Below, piece after piece: positions 42,458-53,856 of a stretch of 64,000 nucleotides of DNA. Both the position numbers and the translations under genes were made by a program. Numbering within the stretch: the stretch's first letter is position 1; each line of letters starts with the position of its first letter. Under the pieces are notes generated by a model, which was not told the origin of the DNA, made no database searches, and saw only the letters and a list, made by a program, of their open reading frames with translations. The stretch lies in the NCBI GenBank assembly GCA_965261105.1, contig CBDHCM010000006.1, positions 3,596,001 through 3,660,000 on the forward strand, in the 5' to 3' direction. The stretch is from Aldehydirespirator sp965261105. Its GTDB lineage: Bacteria; Actinomycetota; Acidimicrobiia; Acidimicrobiales; Aldehydirespiratoraceae.

Positions 42458-43003
42458 TCAGCGGCTGAGCCGCTCGTTCAACTCGGCCACGAGGCGCTGC
42501 ACCGCTACGGCCACGCCCTCGCGCTCGGCCTCGTCGAGATCACCGATCTCGGAGTCGAAGGCGTCAAGTGCCAAGACCAGGGTCTCGCGGGCCAGCGTCA
42601 ATCCTTCCGGGGTCAGCTCCAGGAGGCTGCGGCGGCCGTCGTCGGGATCGGCCACCCGGCGCACCAGTCCCCGGTCGACCAGGCGCTGCATCGTCTTGGT
42701 GACCCCGCCCGAGGTCTGCACTATCCGCTGGGCCAGCTCGCCCGCGCTCATGCGGTGCGGCGGGCCGGCCAGCCACAGCGCGGCGAGGGCCGAGAAGCTG
42801 GAGGTGTCGAGCTGGCGGACGGCCACCGTCTCCGACAGCCACGCCTCGATCTTGCGTCCCGCCAGCAGTGTCAGCACCAACACGTCGATGGTGTGACGGT
42901 GCCGCTCAGCCACATAGGGGGCGAGCGACCCGCGGATCGTGTCATCGATCGGGGACTGCCTCACCTCCCCCGCGTCTCGCCTGTCCCCTTCCATCGCCGC
43001 CAC
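42458..43003 (-). CDS. MarR-family transcriptional regulator
   Basis: 181 residues from GTG 43003. LDTSSFSALAALWLAGPPHR, MSAGELAQRIVQTSGGVTKT and RLVDRGLVRRVADPDDGR with SLLELTPEG form the winged helix of MarR proteins. The N-terminal and C-terminal helices would dimerise. It is immediately downstream of the PLP-enzyme gene on the same strand (gap 7 bases) and may regulate that unit. Ligand unknown. Confidence 0.85.
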   Translation of the reverse strand: MAAMEGDRRDAGEVRQSPIDDTIRGSLAPYVAERHRHTIDVLVLTLLAGRKIEAWLSETVAVRQLDTSSFSALAALWLAGPPHRMSAGELAQRIVQTSGGVTKTMQRLVDRGLVRRVADPDDGRRSLLELTPEGLTLARETLVLALDAFDSEIGDLDEAEREGVAVAVQRLVAELNERLSR

Positions 43004-43010
43004 CGACCGG

Positions 43011-44372
43011 CTAGGCCCCGGAGGCCAGCGGGTTGGGGTCGCCGGGTCGCATTCGCCCAGTGAACAGCACCGCCACCCGCTCGCCGGGCGACACGCCCGC
43101 AGTCCCGGAGCCGTCGCTCGCCGCGGTCAGGGCCAGCAGGCCGCCGAGGCCCGACGCCCCAGTGGGACACACCTCGATGCCCGTGTGCCGGTGGGCGAGC
43201 CGGTGGGCCCGCGCGAAGTCGTCCTCGGAGGCGACCAGGGGCCATCCCCCCGATGCCAGCATTGCTTCGATGATGTCGACCCAGTCGTAGGTGACGTCGT
43301 CGAGGATCCCGGAGGCGTACGACACCGGTTCCTCCTCCCACACCCGCATGTAGCGCTCGGGATCGTAGTGCAGCCGACTCACCAACTCCCTCAGCCGACC
43401 GTCACTCATTGGATCCATCTCCTCGGCAATCTTGGCGCGCAGCCGATTGTCCATGGTGCCCTGCGGGGCTGCTTGGGCGAAGAGAATCCGGTCGAGGAAG
43501 TACTGCCGGTCACGCCCGCCGCCGGCGCGCTCCTGCGCCCGTACCTCAAGTACCAGCGTGTCCCAAGCCCTCACCAGGGGATGGTTGCCCTCTGGCTGCA
43601 CCGCGTGGACCCTGGGCATGCGAGCGAGATCGCCCCGCCCAACCGCGGCGGCAAGGCCGGTGACCACCGCGGTGGCCAGCGCGCCCCCTCCGACCTGCAC
43701 GAACAAGCGGTCGAGGCGGGCCGGCCGCCCGCCGTCGTGCTCGACCAGGGAGTCGACCATCTCCCAGGCCAAGGTTCTGCCGCCGTCGATGGTGGCCGGG
43801 GTCTCGGTCCCCTGGCACGAGAACGGCACCGCCCCGGCCTCGATGGCAGCCAGCATGGCGAGGTGGGCCGGGTCGCCGGGCGCTCCCGGCTCGCGCTCGC
43901 AGCGCACCACCCGCCCGCCGAGCTCGGTGATGCGGGCCACCACTGCGTCATTGGCCCAGGTCGGCACAAACACGTCGATCCGTCGGCCAACAGCGCGGGC
44001 CACCACCGCGGCGGCCAGCGCGGCGTTTCCGCAGCTGGCGATGGCGTACGGCGCGTCCTGCCCTTCGTGGTCGTCCGCGCCGGCGAGTCGCTGCGCCAGG
44101 GCGACACCGAACAGGTGGCGGGCCTTGTGCGAGCCCGACACGTTGCCGATCTCGTCCTTCACCCACAGCTCTGCGGTGCCGATGCCGGCGACATCAGCCA
44201 GCTCGGGCGAGGGTCCGAACGGCGTGCGCTCGAAGCCGTGACCCTCCACCTGCGCCACGGCCGCGTCGAGCTCGCGCACGGCCGACACGAGCCTGCCCGC
44301 TGGCAGTTCGCCGGTCTCCACGAGCCGGTGCACTTCCAGCCTGGGGGCGAATTGCTCGAAGGTGGAAGTCAT
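43011..44372 (-). CDS. Fold-type II PLP enzyme (threonine synthase-like)
   Basis: 453 residues from ATG 44372, with GAGAGG upstream. The PLP lysine is in ELWVKDEIGNVSGSHKARHL, the cofactor phosphate or substrate loop in IASCGNAALAAAV, and VQVGGGALATAVVTGLAAA is the glycine-rich loop. This is the threonine synthase/threonine dehydratase/TrpB-like fold. The reaction cannot be chosen from the motifs. It is upstream of marR and downstream of another fold-type II PLP enzyme on the same strand. Confidence 0.75.
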   Translation of the reverse strand: MTSTFEQFAPRLEVHRLVETGELPAGRLVSAVRELDAAVAQVEGHGFERTPFGPSPELADVAGIGTAELWVKDEIGNVSGSHKARHLFGVALAQRLAGADDHEGQDAPYAIASCGNAALAAAVVARAVGRRIDVFVPTWANDAVVARITELGGRVVRCEREPGAPGDPAHLAMLAAIEAGAVPFSCQGTETPATIDGGRTLAWEMVDSLVEHDGGRPARLDRLFVQVGGGALATAVVTGLAAAVGRGDLARMPRVHAVQPEGNHPLVRAWDTLVLEVRAQERAGGGRDRQYFLDRILFAQAAPQGTMDNRLRAKIAEEMDPMSDGRLRELVSRLHYDPERYMRVWEEEPVSYASGILDDVTYDWVDIIEAMLASGGWPLVASEDDFARAHRLAHRHTGIEVCPTGASGLGGLLALTAASDGSGTAGVSPGERVAVLFTGRMRPGDPNPLASGA

Positions 44373-44495
44373 TCGTTGCCTCTCTGGCTGCTGCCGTGTC
44401 CCAGCCGATCGAGCTGCCCGTGACTGTGCCACATGGGTTGTGGGTGACTGCGGGAAGTTCGATCCAGAGCGATAAGCAGCGACGGCATGGCCGGC

Positions 44496-46049
<1,554 letters not shown>

Positions 46050-46127
46050 GCCCCAAGTATCACGCCCCAACCGGCGGACCGGACCCTCGGACGGCTGGAC
46101 CAGCCCGCGCGCGGGCCGTCGTCGGGT

Positions 46128-47696
46128 TCAGATGGCCCGATCGCGGCCTTCCCAATAGGGGTCGCGCAGCTTGCGCTTGTAGAGCTTGCCGTTGGGATCC
46201 CGGGGCATCTCGGTGGTGTAGTCGACCGACCGGGGCAGCTTCTGGCGGGCAACGCGGTCCCGCAGCCACTCCAGGATGGCCGCGGTTGTGGCGTCGCCGG
46301 GCTCCCAACCTTCGCGCAACTCGACCACGGCCTTGATCTCCTCGCCGGTGTCGGGGTTGGGCACGCCGAACACGGCCGCGTCGCCCACCGCGGGATGCTG
46401 CACCAGCTCTCCCTCGATCTCCGCGGGATATATGTTCACCCCGCCGACGATGATCATGTCGTTGGCCCGGTCGTTGAGGAACAGGTACCCGTCCGAGTCG
46501 AGATAGCCGACATCGCCCACGGTGAAGTAGCCCCGCAGGCGGCTGGCCGCGGTCTTGGCCTCATCGCCCTTGTACTCGAACACCGCGCCCGGCATCTTCA
46601 TGTACACCGTGCCCGACTCCCCCGGCGGCTGGTCGTTGCCGTCGTCGTCGACCACGATCACATCGCAGCCGGGCCAGGCCTTCCCGACCGTGCCGGGGCG
46701 CTGCATCCACTCCGCGGCCGACACCGCGGTACCGCCGCCCTCGGTGGCCGCGTAGTACTCCCAGATGGAGTCGCCCCACCACTCGATCATCCGGCGCTTG
46801 GTCTCCACCGGGCACGGCGCGGCGGCGTGAACCATCGACCGCAGCGACGATACGTCGTAGCGGCTCCGAACCTCGTCGGGAAGCTGTAGTAGTCGGTTGA
46901 ACATCGTTGGCACCATGTGCGAGTTCGTCACCCGGTAGCACTCGATGCGCTCCAGCGCGCCCTCCGCAGTCCAGCGGTCCATGAGCACGACGCTGTGGCC
47001 CATGTGCAGCGACATCGTGGTCCAGTTGTTGACCGCGGTGTGGTACAGCGGCGCCTGGGTGATCTGGACGTTGCCGTCATGGGGCCTGGTGCCGAACAGC
47101 ATCAGCAGCCGGCCCGCGGTCGAAGCGGCCTCGTCAGGCGGCCGGGGATCGAGCGCCCGACGCACCCCCTTGGGCCGTCCGGTGGTGCCGGAGGTGTAGA
47201 ACATGAACGATCCGGTGGCCAGATGCTCGGGCTCGGGCCGATTCCCGGACTGGCCGTCGATCAGCTCGTCGAACGGACGGAAGCCCTCGACCGGGCCGCC
47301 CACGCAGAACCGGTTCGCCTCGGGCGTGACACAGCCGTCGAGGGCCTTGGCGGCCTCCTTCCCGAAGCGCTCGTGCGCGATGAACGCCCGGGTCTCGGCG
47401 TCGTTGACGATGTAGTTGATTTCCGCGCCGACGAAGTGCCAGTTGATGGTGGTCACGTACAGGCCGCTCTGGTAGGCAGCCAGGCACACCGCGAGCTGCT
47501 CGAAGCAGTTGGGCAGCAACGCGGTGACCTGGTCGCCCTTGCCGAGCCCGGCGGCCTGCAGACCCCGCGACACGCGGTTGGTGAGCGCGGCCAGCTCTCC
47601 GAAGGTCAACTGGTTGTGCTCGGGGTCGACCACGGCCAGGAAGTCGGGGTCGGCCTCGGCTATTACCCAAAGGCCAAGGGCATCGGTGTCAGCCAT
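46128..47696 (-). CDS. Acyl-CoA synthetase (FadD-like)
   Basis: 522 residues. The AMP-binding motif FMFYTSGTTGRPKGVRRAL lies near residue 165, IWEYYAATEGGGT is the second motif, GYFTVGDVGYLDSDGYLFLN the hinge region, and the C-terminal catalytic Lys is in PRDPNGKLYKRKLRDPYW. It activates a carboxylic acid with ATP and CoA. Divergent from an enoyl-CoA hydratase gene, 75 bases apart, which suggests shared degradation of an acid. Confidence 0.9.
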   Translation of the reverse strand: MADTDALGLWVIAEADPDFLAVVDPEHNQLTFGELAALTNRVSRGLQAAGLGKGDQVTALLPNCFEQLAVCLAAYQSGLYVTTINWHFVGAEINYIVNDAETRAFIAHERFGKEAAKALDGCVTPEANRFCVGGPVEGFRPFDELIDGQSGNRPEPEHLATGSFMFYTSGTTGRPKGVRRALDPRPPDEAASTAGRLLMLFGTRPHDGNVQITQAPLYHTAVNNWTTMSLHMGHSVVLMDRWTAEGALERIECYRVTNSHMVPTMFNRLLQLPDEVRSRYDVSSLRSMVHAAAPCPVETKRRMIEWWGDSIWEYYAATEGGGTAVSAAEWMQRPGTVGKAWPGCDVIVVDDDGNDQPPGESGTVYMKMPGAVFEYKGDEAKTAASRLRGYFTVGDVGYLDSDGYLFLNDRANDMIIVGGVNIYPAEIEGELVQHPAVGDAAVFGVPNPDTGEEIKAVVELREGWEPGDATTAAILEWLRDRVARQKLPRSVDYTTEMPRDPNGKLYKRKLRDPYWEGRDRAI

Positions 47697-47771
47697 GGCG
47701 CCGGCCCGGCTCGCGCCGCATTGCCGCCGTCGTGGCGTCGGTGTTGGTCATGGGAGGTAGTTTGGCCGATT

Positions 47772-48602
47772 ATGAGCTCTGAGCGTCCCCTCGACGAGCA
47801 GCTCCGCCTCGAGTACCGCGACGCGGTGGCCTGGATCACCATCGACCGACCCGAGGCCGGCAATGCCCTCAACCCGCCGTGCCGGGACCGGGTGCGCGAC
47901 ATCCTCAACGAGCTCAACACCAGCCATCGGGCCCGGTGCGCGGTGATCGCCGGCTCGGGCGACCGGTTCTTCTGCACCGGCGCCGACCTTCGCCACTCCT
48001 ACGGCGACACCGACCGCTCGACCGGCGTGCCCGAGCGGATCGTGGGCGACGCCCGCCGGATGATGCTCGACGGCCAGCACTCGCTGTTCGCCGCGCTGCT
48101 CGACTGCGACGTGCCGGTGATCGCGGCGGTCAACGGCACCGCGGCCGGCATGGGTGCGCATCTGGCCCTGGCCTGCGACCTGGTGATCGCGGGCGACGGG
48201 GCCAAGTTCGTGGAGGTGTTCGCCCGACGCGGCCTGGTGCCCGACGCGCTGGGGGCATGGCTGCTGCCCCGCATCATCGGTGTGCGCCGAACCATGGAGC
48301 TGTTCCTTCTGGCTGAGGACCTCACCGCCGAGAAGGCCCACACCTACGGCCTCGTGAACCGGGTCGTTCCCCACGGCGATGTGCGGGCCGCGGCCGCCGA
48401 GTGGGCCGACCGCCTGGCCGGCGGCCCGACCCGCTCGTTCGCGCTGACCAAGTGGCTGGTCAACCGCAGCCTCGACGCCGATCGGGCCACCATGGCCCAC
48501 GACGAGGCCGTCGCAGTGGAGCTGAACGCCGGCACCACCGACGCGGCCGAAGGCGTGGCCGCCTTCCAGCAGCGCCGGCCGCCCGAATGGAAGGGCTACT
48601 AG
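47772..48602 (+). CDS. Enoyl-CoA hydratase/isomerase family protein
   Basis: 276 residues from ATG 47772. ITIDRPEAGNALNPPCRD, FCTGADLRHSYGD, PVIAAVNGTAAGMGAHLALACD and FVEVFARRGLVPDALGAWLLP are the crotonase-fold oxyanion and active-site blocks; the Glu in FVEVFARRG sits where a catalytic Glu is often found. The second catalytic Glu of true hydratases is not obvious, so isomerase or hydrolase function is possible. Confidence 0.88.
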   Translation: MSSERPLDEQLRLEYRDAVAWITIDRPEAGNALNPPCRDRVRDILNELNTSHRARCAVIAGSGDRFFCTGADLRHSYGDTDRSTGVPERIVGDARRMMLDGQHSLFAALLDCDVPVIAAVNGTAAGMGAHLALACDLVIAGDGAKFVEVFARRGLVPDALGAWLLPRIIGVRRTMELFLLAEDLTAEKAHTYGLVNRVVPHGDVRAAAAEWADRLAGGPTRSFALTKWLVNRSLDADRATMAHDEAVAVELNAGTTDAAEGVAAFQQRRPPEWKGY

Positions 48603-48605
48603 CCG

Positions 48606-49811
48606 CTAGCTGAACGCGACCGGGAGTCGGGCCAGGCCGCGAAGGGTGAGCCTCGGATTCCAGGGCGGATCGTCGTCCAGGGGCGTCCACGTCCCGAAGC
48701 GGTCGAGCAGGGCCCGCAGCACCACCTGGCCCTGGAGACGGGCCAGCGCCGCTCCGAGGCATTCGTGGATGCCCCCACCGAAAGACAGCAGCGGAGACTC
48801 GCTCCGGCCGACATCGAAGCGGTCGGGATCCTCCACGGCGGTCGGATCGCGGTTGGCCGCCCCCAGCAGCATCAGCACGGCGTGGCCCGCCCCGATGACC
48901 TGGCCTGCGACCTCCACGTCGGAGAACGCGTAGCGGCCGTCCACCTGCACGGGCGGCTCGAACCGCAGAACCTCCTCCACCGCGGACGGCACCAGCGAGC
49001 GGTCCGAGCGCACCCGTTCGAGCTGGTCGGGCCAGCGCATGAGGGTGTGGGCCATGCTTCCAATAAGGCTGGCGGTCGTCTCGAAGCCGGCTCCGTAGAT
49101 GAGCGACACCGTTGCGGCCACCTCGTCCGTGCTCAGGCGGTCCTCGCCGTCGCGGGCCTCCATCATCGCCGACAGCAGGTCGTCGCCCGGCTCGTCGCGG
49201 CACCGCTGGACCAGGTCGTGGACGTATTCCCGCACCTTCTGCCTCGAGTCCCGGGCTCGGAGCGCGTCGTCGATCCGGCGATTGGGCTCCAGCGCGGCCG
49301 TGATGTCGACGATGAGGGGCCGCAGCCAGCCGCGGTCGGCTCGGGGCACGCCCACCAGTTCGCTGAGGACCTCCGCGGCGAGGGGATGGGCGAGCGCCTC
49401 GATCAGGTCGCACTCGCCCGCTTCGGCCACGGGGTCGAGCAGCTCGGCAGTCATGGCCTCCACCGAGGAGCGCAGGCCGTCGATGCGCTCAGGGGTGAGC
49501 GCCTGGCTCGCCAGCGAGCGCAGGCGGGTGTGCTCCGGGGGATTGAGGAACAGCATCGAGCGCTCGCGGTCGGGGTCGCGGCTGTAGACCGCGCCCGGCA
49601 TCAGCGACGGCGTCTCGTCGCCAGCCTTGGCGATGCCGAGGCGATGATCGCGCAGCGCCTGCCGGCAGTCCTCGAAGCGAGTGAGGACCCACAGGCTCGA
49701 GAAGCCGACCTTGTGCACCGGCGCGGTCTCTCGCAACTGGCGCAGCCGCGGGTACGGGTCAGCGACCGTCTCGGGGTCGGTGACGATGCTCAGGAATAGC
49801 TCATCGCTCAT
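48606..49811 (-). CDS. Cytochrome P450, copy 1
   Basis: 401 residues. I-helix oxygen-binding motif YGAGFETTASL (near 243), ExxR in SAVEEVLRFEPP, and heme-binding FGGGIHECLGAAL with the proximal Cys near residue 352. Soluble, with no membrane anchor, as usual for actinobacterial P450s. About two thirds identical by eye to copy 2 just upstream on the same strand; gap 39 bases, so likely one transcript. Substrate unknown. Confidence 0.93.
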   Translation of the reverse strand: MSDELFLSIVTDPETVADPYPRLRQLRETAPVHKVGFSSLWVLTRFEDCRQALRDHRLGIAKAGDETPSLMPGAVYSRDPDRERSMLFLNPPEHTRLRSLASQALTPERIDGLRSSVEAMTAELLDPVAEAGECDLIEALAHPLAAEVLSELVGVPRADRGWLRPLIVDITAALEPNRRIDDALRARDSRQKVREYVHDLVQRCRDEPGDDLLSAMMEARDGEDRLSTDEVAATVSLIYGAGFETTASLIGSMAHTLMRWPDQLERVRSDRSLVPSAVEEVLRFEPPVQVDGRYAFSDVEVAGQVIGAGHAVLMLLGAANRDPTAVEDPDRFDVGRSESPLLSFGGGIHECLGAALARLQGQVVLRALLDRFGTWTPLDDDPPWNPRLTLRGLARLPVAFS

Positions 49812-49850
49812 CGGCAGCTCCCGCTATCACAAGGTTCAGAGTCCAGAAGC

Positions 49851-51050
49851 CTAGGAGAAGGCGACGGGAAGGCGGGCCAGGCCCCTAAGCGTGAGCCGCC
49901 GCTTCCAGGGCGGGTTGTCGTCCAATGGCGTCCACGTTGAGAACCGGTCCAGAAGCGCCCGCAGCACTGCCTGGCCCTCGAGACGGGCCAGTGCGGCCCC
50001 CAGGCAGTAGTGGATGCCCGATCCGAACGACAGCATCGGCACCTCGCTTCGCCCGACATCGAAGCGCTCGGGATCATCCACGACCGCCGGGTCGCGGTTG
50101 GCTGCTCCGAGCAGCGTCAGCACCGCATGGCCCCTTGGGATCGCCTCCCCACCGACCTCGGCGTCGGCGCGGACATAGCGGCCGTCGAGATGCACGGGCG
50201 GCTCGTAGCGCAGCACTTCCTCCACGGCCGACGGCACCAGCGACCGGTCGGCGCGCAGCCGGGCCAGCTGCTCGGGATGGCGCATCAGGGTGTGGACCAT
50301 GTTGCCGATCAGGTTCATGGTGGTCTCGAAGCCGGCCCCGTAGATGAGCGACACGGTGCTGGCCACTTCCTGCTGGGTCAGGCGGTCCGCGCCGTCGCTG
50401 GCCTCGATCAGTCCCGATAGCAGGTCGTCGCTGGGCTCGGCCCGCCTCCGGTCGATCAGGTCGTGGAGGTACTCCTGGATCTTCGCCCCCGAGACCGCGG
50501 CCTGCCTGGTCTCCTCGGGCTGCCGGTTGGGTTCGAGCGTGGCGGCAAGATCCGACACCAGCGGCCTGAGCCAGTCGCGGTCGGCGACGGGAACCCCGAC
50601 CAGCTCGCTGATCACGTTGGCCGGCAGAGGGAACGCAAGCGCCTCGATGAGGTCGCACTGCCCCGCTTCGGCCACCGGGTCGAGCAACTCGCGGGTCATG
50701 GCCTCGACCGCTGGACGGAGCCTCTCCACCCGCCGCGGGGTGAAGACTCGGCTCACCAGGGCGCGGATCCGGGTGTGGTCCGGCGGGTTGAGCGAAAGCA
50801 GCGAGCGGGGCCCATCAGGGTCGCGGGAGGTGCCGACAATCAGCGTCGGCATGCGGTCGCCGGGCTCGGGATTGCCCAGACGCTGGTCCCGCAGCGCAGC
50901 CCGGCAGTCCTCAAAGCGGGTCAGTATCCAGAAATCAGCGAACCCGAGCTTGTGCACCGGCGACGTCTCCCGCAGCTCCCGCAGCAGCGGGTACGGGTCG
51001 GCGATCACATCTGGATCGGTGACTATCTGGAACAGCAGTTCGTCACTCAT
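49851..51050 (-). CDS. Cytochrome P450, copy 2
   Basis: 399 residues from ATG 51050. I-helix YGAGFETTMNL, ExxR in SAVEEVLRYEPP, heme loop FGSGIHYCLGAALARLEG with the proximal Cys. The first 8 bases of the gene overlap the end of the psuG-like gene (ATGAGTGA), which implies translational coupling. A tandem duplicate of copy 1. Redox partners (ferredoxin, reductase) are not in the neighbourhood. Confidence 0.93.
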   Translation of the reverse strand: MSDELLFQIVTDPDVIADPYPLLRELRETSPVHKLGFADFWILTRFEDCRAALRDQRLGNPEPGDRMPTLIVGTSRDPDGPRSLLSLNPPDHTRIRALVSRVFTPRRVERLRPAVEAMTRELLDPVAEAGQCDLIEALAFPLPANVISELVGVPVADRDWLRPLVSDLAATLEPNRQPEETRQAAVSGAKIQEYLHDLIDRRRAEPSDDLLSGLIEASDGADRLTQQEVASTVSLIYGAGFETTMNLIGNMVHTLMRHPEQLARLRADRSLVPSAVEEVLRYEPPVHLDGRYVRADAEVGGEAIPRGHAVLTLLGAANRDPAVVDDPERFDVGRSEVPMLSFGSGIHYCLGAALARLEGQAVLRALLDRFSTWTPLDDNPPWKRRLTLRGLARLPVAFS

Positions 51051-51984
51051 GGTCCGCTCCCCGTCCAGGCTCAGCGTATTTGGCCAGAGCGGCGGCGATC
51101 TCGGCCGCCACCGCTGCATTCGACTCGGCCAGCGCGATGTTGGCCGGAACGGCCGCTCCACCGGTCGCCTCGGCCAGGGCCGTCAGAACGGCCGGGGTGA
51201 CGTCGCCACCCGAGACGCCGTCGCGGCGGGCGGCGGCCTCAGCGCCGGCCACCGCTTCGGCAACCACGTCGCGGTCGAGCTCCGCCTCGGGGGGGATCGG
51301 GTTGGCCACCAGGATCCCGCCGGGATGTCCGAGGGCCGAGGCCGCTCGGAACGCGGCCGCGACCTCGCGCCCATCGCGCACGATGCTCGACAGCTCCGGT
51401 CCACCGTCGCGCACATAGAAGGCCGGGAAGCGGTCGGTGCGCCAGCCCAGCACGGCCACGCCGAGGGTCTCGAGCCGCTCGAAGGTGATCGACACGTCGA
51501 GGAAGGACTTGACGCCCGACGATACCACCACCACCCGGTGGCGGGCCATGGCCCCCAGGTCCGCGCTGACATCGCCGCTGCGGTCCGCGCCCCGGTGCAC
51601 GCCGCCGATCCCGCCGGTGGCGAAGACCTCGATGCCGGCGGCGGCGGCCAGCGTCACCGTGGCCGACACCGTGGTCACGCCCACGTCGAGGCCGGCAGCC
51701 ACCGCCGGACCCAGGTCCCGGGCCCCGAGTTTGGCGGAACCACCGAACAGCCTCTCGCCTTGGTCGTCGCCGGCGCCGACCACAGCCTGGCCATCGAGCA
51801 CGCCGCAGAGCGCGGGGACCGCACCCCCGGCCCGAACCGCCGCCTCAACGCTCTCGAAGCACCGCCGATTGGCCGGCTCAGGCAGTCCCAGCTGCGAGAA
51901 GATCGTGGATTCCAGCGCCACCACGGGCGTACCCGACGACAGAGCCGCCGCTACCTCGTCGCCCAGTCGCAGGATTGCGGCCAC
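51043..51984 (-). CDS. psuG: Pseudouridine-5'-phosphate glycosidase
   Basis: 313 residues from GTG 51984. PVVALESTIFSQLGLPEPAN, VTTVSATVTLAAAAGIEVFA, TGGIGGVHRGAD, VVVVSSGVKSFLDV and GGILVANPIPPEAEL are the conserved blocks of PsuG, including the catalytic Lys in SGVKSFLD. The enzyme cleaves pseudouridine 5'-phosphate to uracil and ribose 5-phosphate. No PsuK kinase is adjacent. The gene instead overlaps a P450 by 8 bases. Confidence 0.92.
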   Translation of the reverse strand: MAAILRLGDEVAAALSSGTPVVALESTIFSQLGLPEPANRRCFESVEAAVRAGGAVPALCGVLDGQAVVGAGDDQGERLFGGSAKLGARDLGPAVAAGLDVGVTTVSATVTLAAAAGIEVFATGGIGGVHRGADRSGDVSADLGAMARHRVVVVSSGVKSFLDVSITFERLETLGVAVLGWRTDRFPAFYVRDGGPELSSIVRDGREVAAAFRAASALGHPGGILVANPIPPEAELDRDVVAEAVAGAEAAARRDGVSGGDVTPAVLTALAEATGGAAVPANIALAESNAAVAAEIAAALAKYAEPGRGADHE

Positions 51985-52088
51985 GCTGCGAGCGTACGAC
52001 CAGGCGCCCACGCACGCGGCCTCGACAGGACCGGAGCAGCTCGACCCGGCCGGGGTCGCCGCGGCGCGGTGACCGTAGGATCGCACCT

Positions 52089-53822
52089 GTGACGGCTGAA
52101 CACACTCCCTCGGAGCTCATCGACGACTTCAACGCGGCCCGCGCGTCGCTGACCGCTCCCGGCGCGCCGTTCGGTTGGAGCGTGCGGGAGGTCAACGGCG
52201 TTCCTGTGCGGGTGTACGACAACGCCATTGCGGACATGCGGACCGTTTGGGCGATGTCGGCCCCGCACGGCGACAAGGACTACCTCGTGTACGGCGACGA
52301 GCGCTACAGCTACGCCGAGGCCCACGCCCGGGTGCGGGCCCTGGCCCACCATCTGCGCACCGCGCATGGCGCCGGGCCGGGCACCCGGGTGGCGGTGGCG
52401 ATGCGGAACTACCCCGAGTGGGTGCTGTCGCATTGGGCCGCCATCTCGGTGGGCGCCGCCGTTGTGGGCATGAACTCCTGGTGGACGAGACCGGAGATGG
52501 AGTTCGCGCTGAAGGATTCGGAGCCGGTCGCGCTGATCACCGACGGCGAGCGCTTGCAGCGACTGGGATCAGCCTGCGAACAGATCCCCCTAATCGTCAC
52601 CCGCCACGACGGCGAGCTACCTGCCAATGCCCTGCACTGGGACTCGGCCGCGGATCCCTCCACGGCCCCCGACGCTCTCGGGGAGGCGGACATTGGCCCC
52701 GACGACGACGCCCTCATCTTCTACACCTCCGGTACGACCGGCTTCCCCAAGGGCGCCCAGCTCACCCACCGCGCCGTGGTGCACAACCTGATGAGCATGA
52801 TCTTCCTGACCGCCTGCGGCGACGCGGCCCGGGCCCGCCGGACGGCCCGCTCCGGCGGCGGCGACGGACCCGCCCCTGAAGCTCCAGAAGTGACGGCCCT
52901 GCTGCCGGTGCCGCTGTTCCATGTGACCGGCTGCGACTGCGTGCTGCACACGGTCACGATCGCCGGCGGCTGCCTCGTGCTGATGTACCGCTGGGACGCG
53001 GCCGAGGCCCTCAGGCTGATCGAGCGTGAGCAGGTCACCGTGTTCACCGGCGTGCCCACCATGTCCCGGGAGCTGCTTCAGCATCCCGACTGGGATCGCA
53101 CCGACACGTCGGCGCTGCTGTCGATGGGCGGCGGCGGCGCGGCGATCCCCACCGACCTGGTGCACCGGATCGACGACGGGCTCTCGGCGGGCCGGCCCGG
53201 CGTCGGCTACGGCCTGACCGAGACCGCCGGCATTGCCACCGCCATCAGCAACGAGTTCTACGTGGCCAACCCGTCCTCGGTGGGGCCGCTGGTGCCGTGC
53301 ATGGAGGCCAGAGTCGTTGATGAGAACGGCTCGACGCTCGATCCTGGCCGGCGGGGCGAGCTGCTGCTGCGAGGTCCCAACGTGATGAAGGGCTACTTGA
53401 ACCAGCCCGACGCCACCGCCGAGGCCATAGTCGACGGCTGGTTCCGCACCGGAGACGTGGCCGAGATCGACGCCGACGGCTGGATCTACATCAAGGACCG
53501 CATCAAGGACATGGTGATACGCGGCGGAGAGAACATCCACTGCTCGGAGGTGGAGGCGGCCATCTACGAGCTTGACGAGGTGGCCGAGGCAGCCGTGTTC
53601 GGCGTGCTCGACGAGCGCTTGGGCGAGGAAGTGGGAGCCGCGGTCGTGCTCGTGGCCGGCTCCGAGCTCGGCGAGGCCGACCTCGCCGCACACCTCGAGG
53701 GCCGTCTGGCCCGCTTCAAGCACCCGCGCTACGTGTGGTTCCCGGACGAGCCGCTGCCCCGCAACGCCAACGGCAAGTTCCTCAAGCGCCAGCTGCGGGA
53801 GCGCTTCGCCCCCGGCTTCTGA
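52089..53822 (+). CDS. Acyl-CoA synthetase, AMP-dependent
   Basis: 577 residues from GTG 52089, divergent from psuG with about 105 bases between. ALIFYTSGTTGFPKGAQLTH near residue 213, VGYGLTETAGIATA, WFRTGDVAEIDADGWIYIKD, and the C-terminal Lys in LPRNANGKFLKRQLRE. A 15-20-residue Gly/Pro insert (RSGGGDGPAPEAPE) follows the first motif. Long-chain or aromatic acid substrate not determinable. Confidence 0.92.
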   Translation: MTAEHTPSELIDDFNAARASLTAPGAPFGWSVREVNGVPVRVYDNAIADMRTVWAMSAPHGDKDYLVYGDERYSYAEAHARVRALAHHLRTAHGAGPGTRVAVAMRNYPEWVLSHWAAISVGAAVVGMNSWWTRPEMEFALKDSEPVALITDGERLQRLGSACEQIPLIVTRHDGELPANALHWDSAADPSTAPDALGEADIGPDDDALIFYTSGTTGFPKGAQLTHRAVVHNLMSMIFLTACGDAARARRTARSGGGDGPAPEAPEVTALLPVPLFHVTGCDCVLHTVTIAGGCLVLMYRWDAAEALRLIEREQVTVFTGVPTMSRELLQHPDWDRTDTSALLSMGGGGAAIPTDLVHRIDDGLSAGRPGVGYGLTETAGIATAISNEFYVANPSSVGPLVPCMEARVVDENGSTLDPGRRGELLLRGPNVMKGYLNQPDATAEAIVDGWFRTGDVAEIDADGWIYIKDRIKDMVIRGGENIHCSEVEAAIYELDEVAEAAVFGVLDERLGEEVGAAVVLVAGSELGEADLAAHLEGRLARFKHPRYVWFPDEPLPRNANGKFLKRQLRERFAPGF

Positions 53823-53856
53823 AGCGCAGCGAACAGAAACGGCAAGACAGGCCGGG

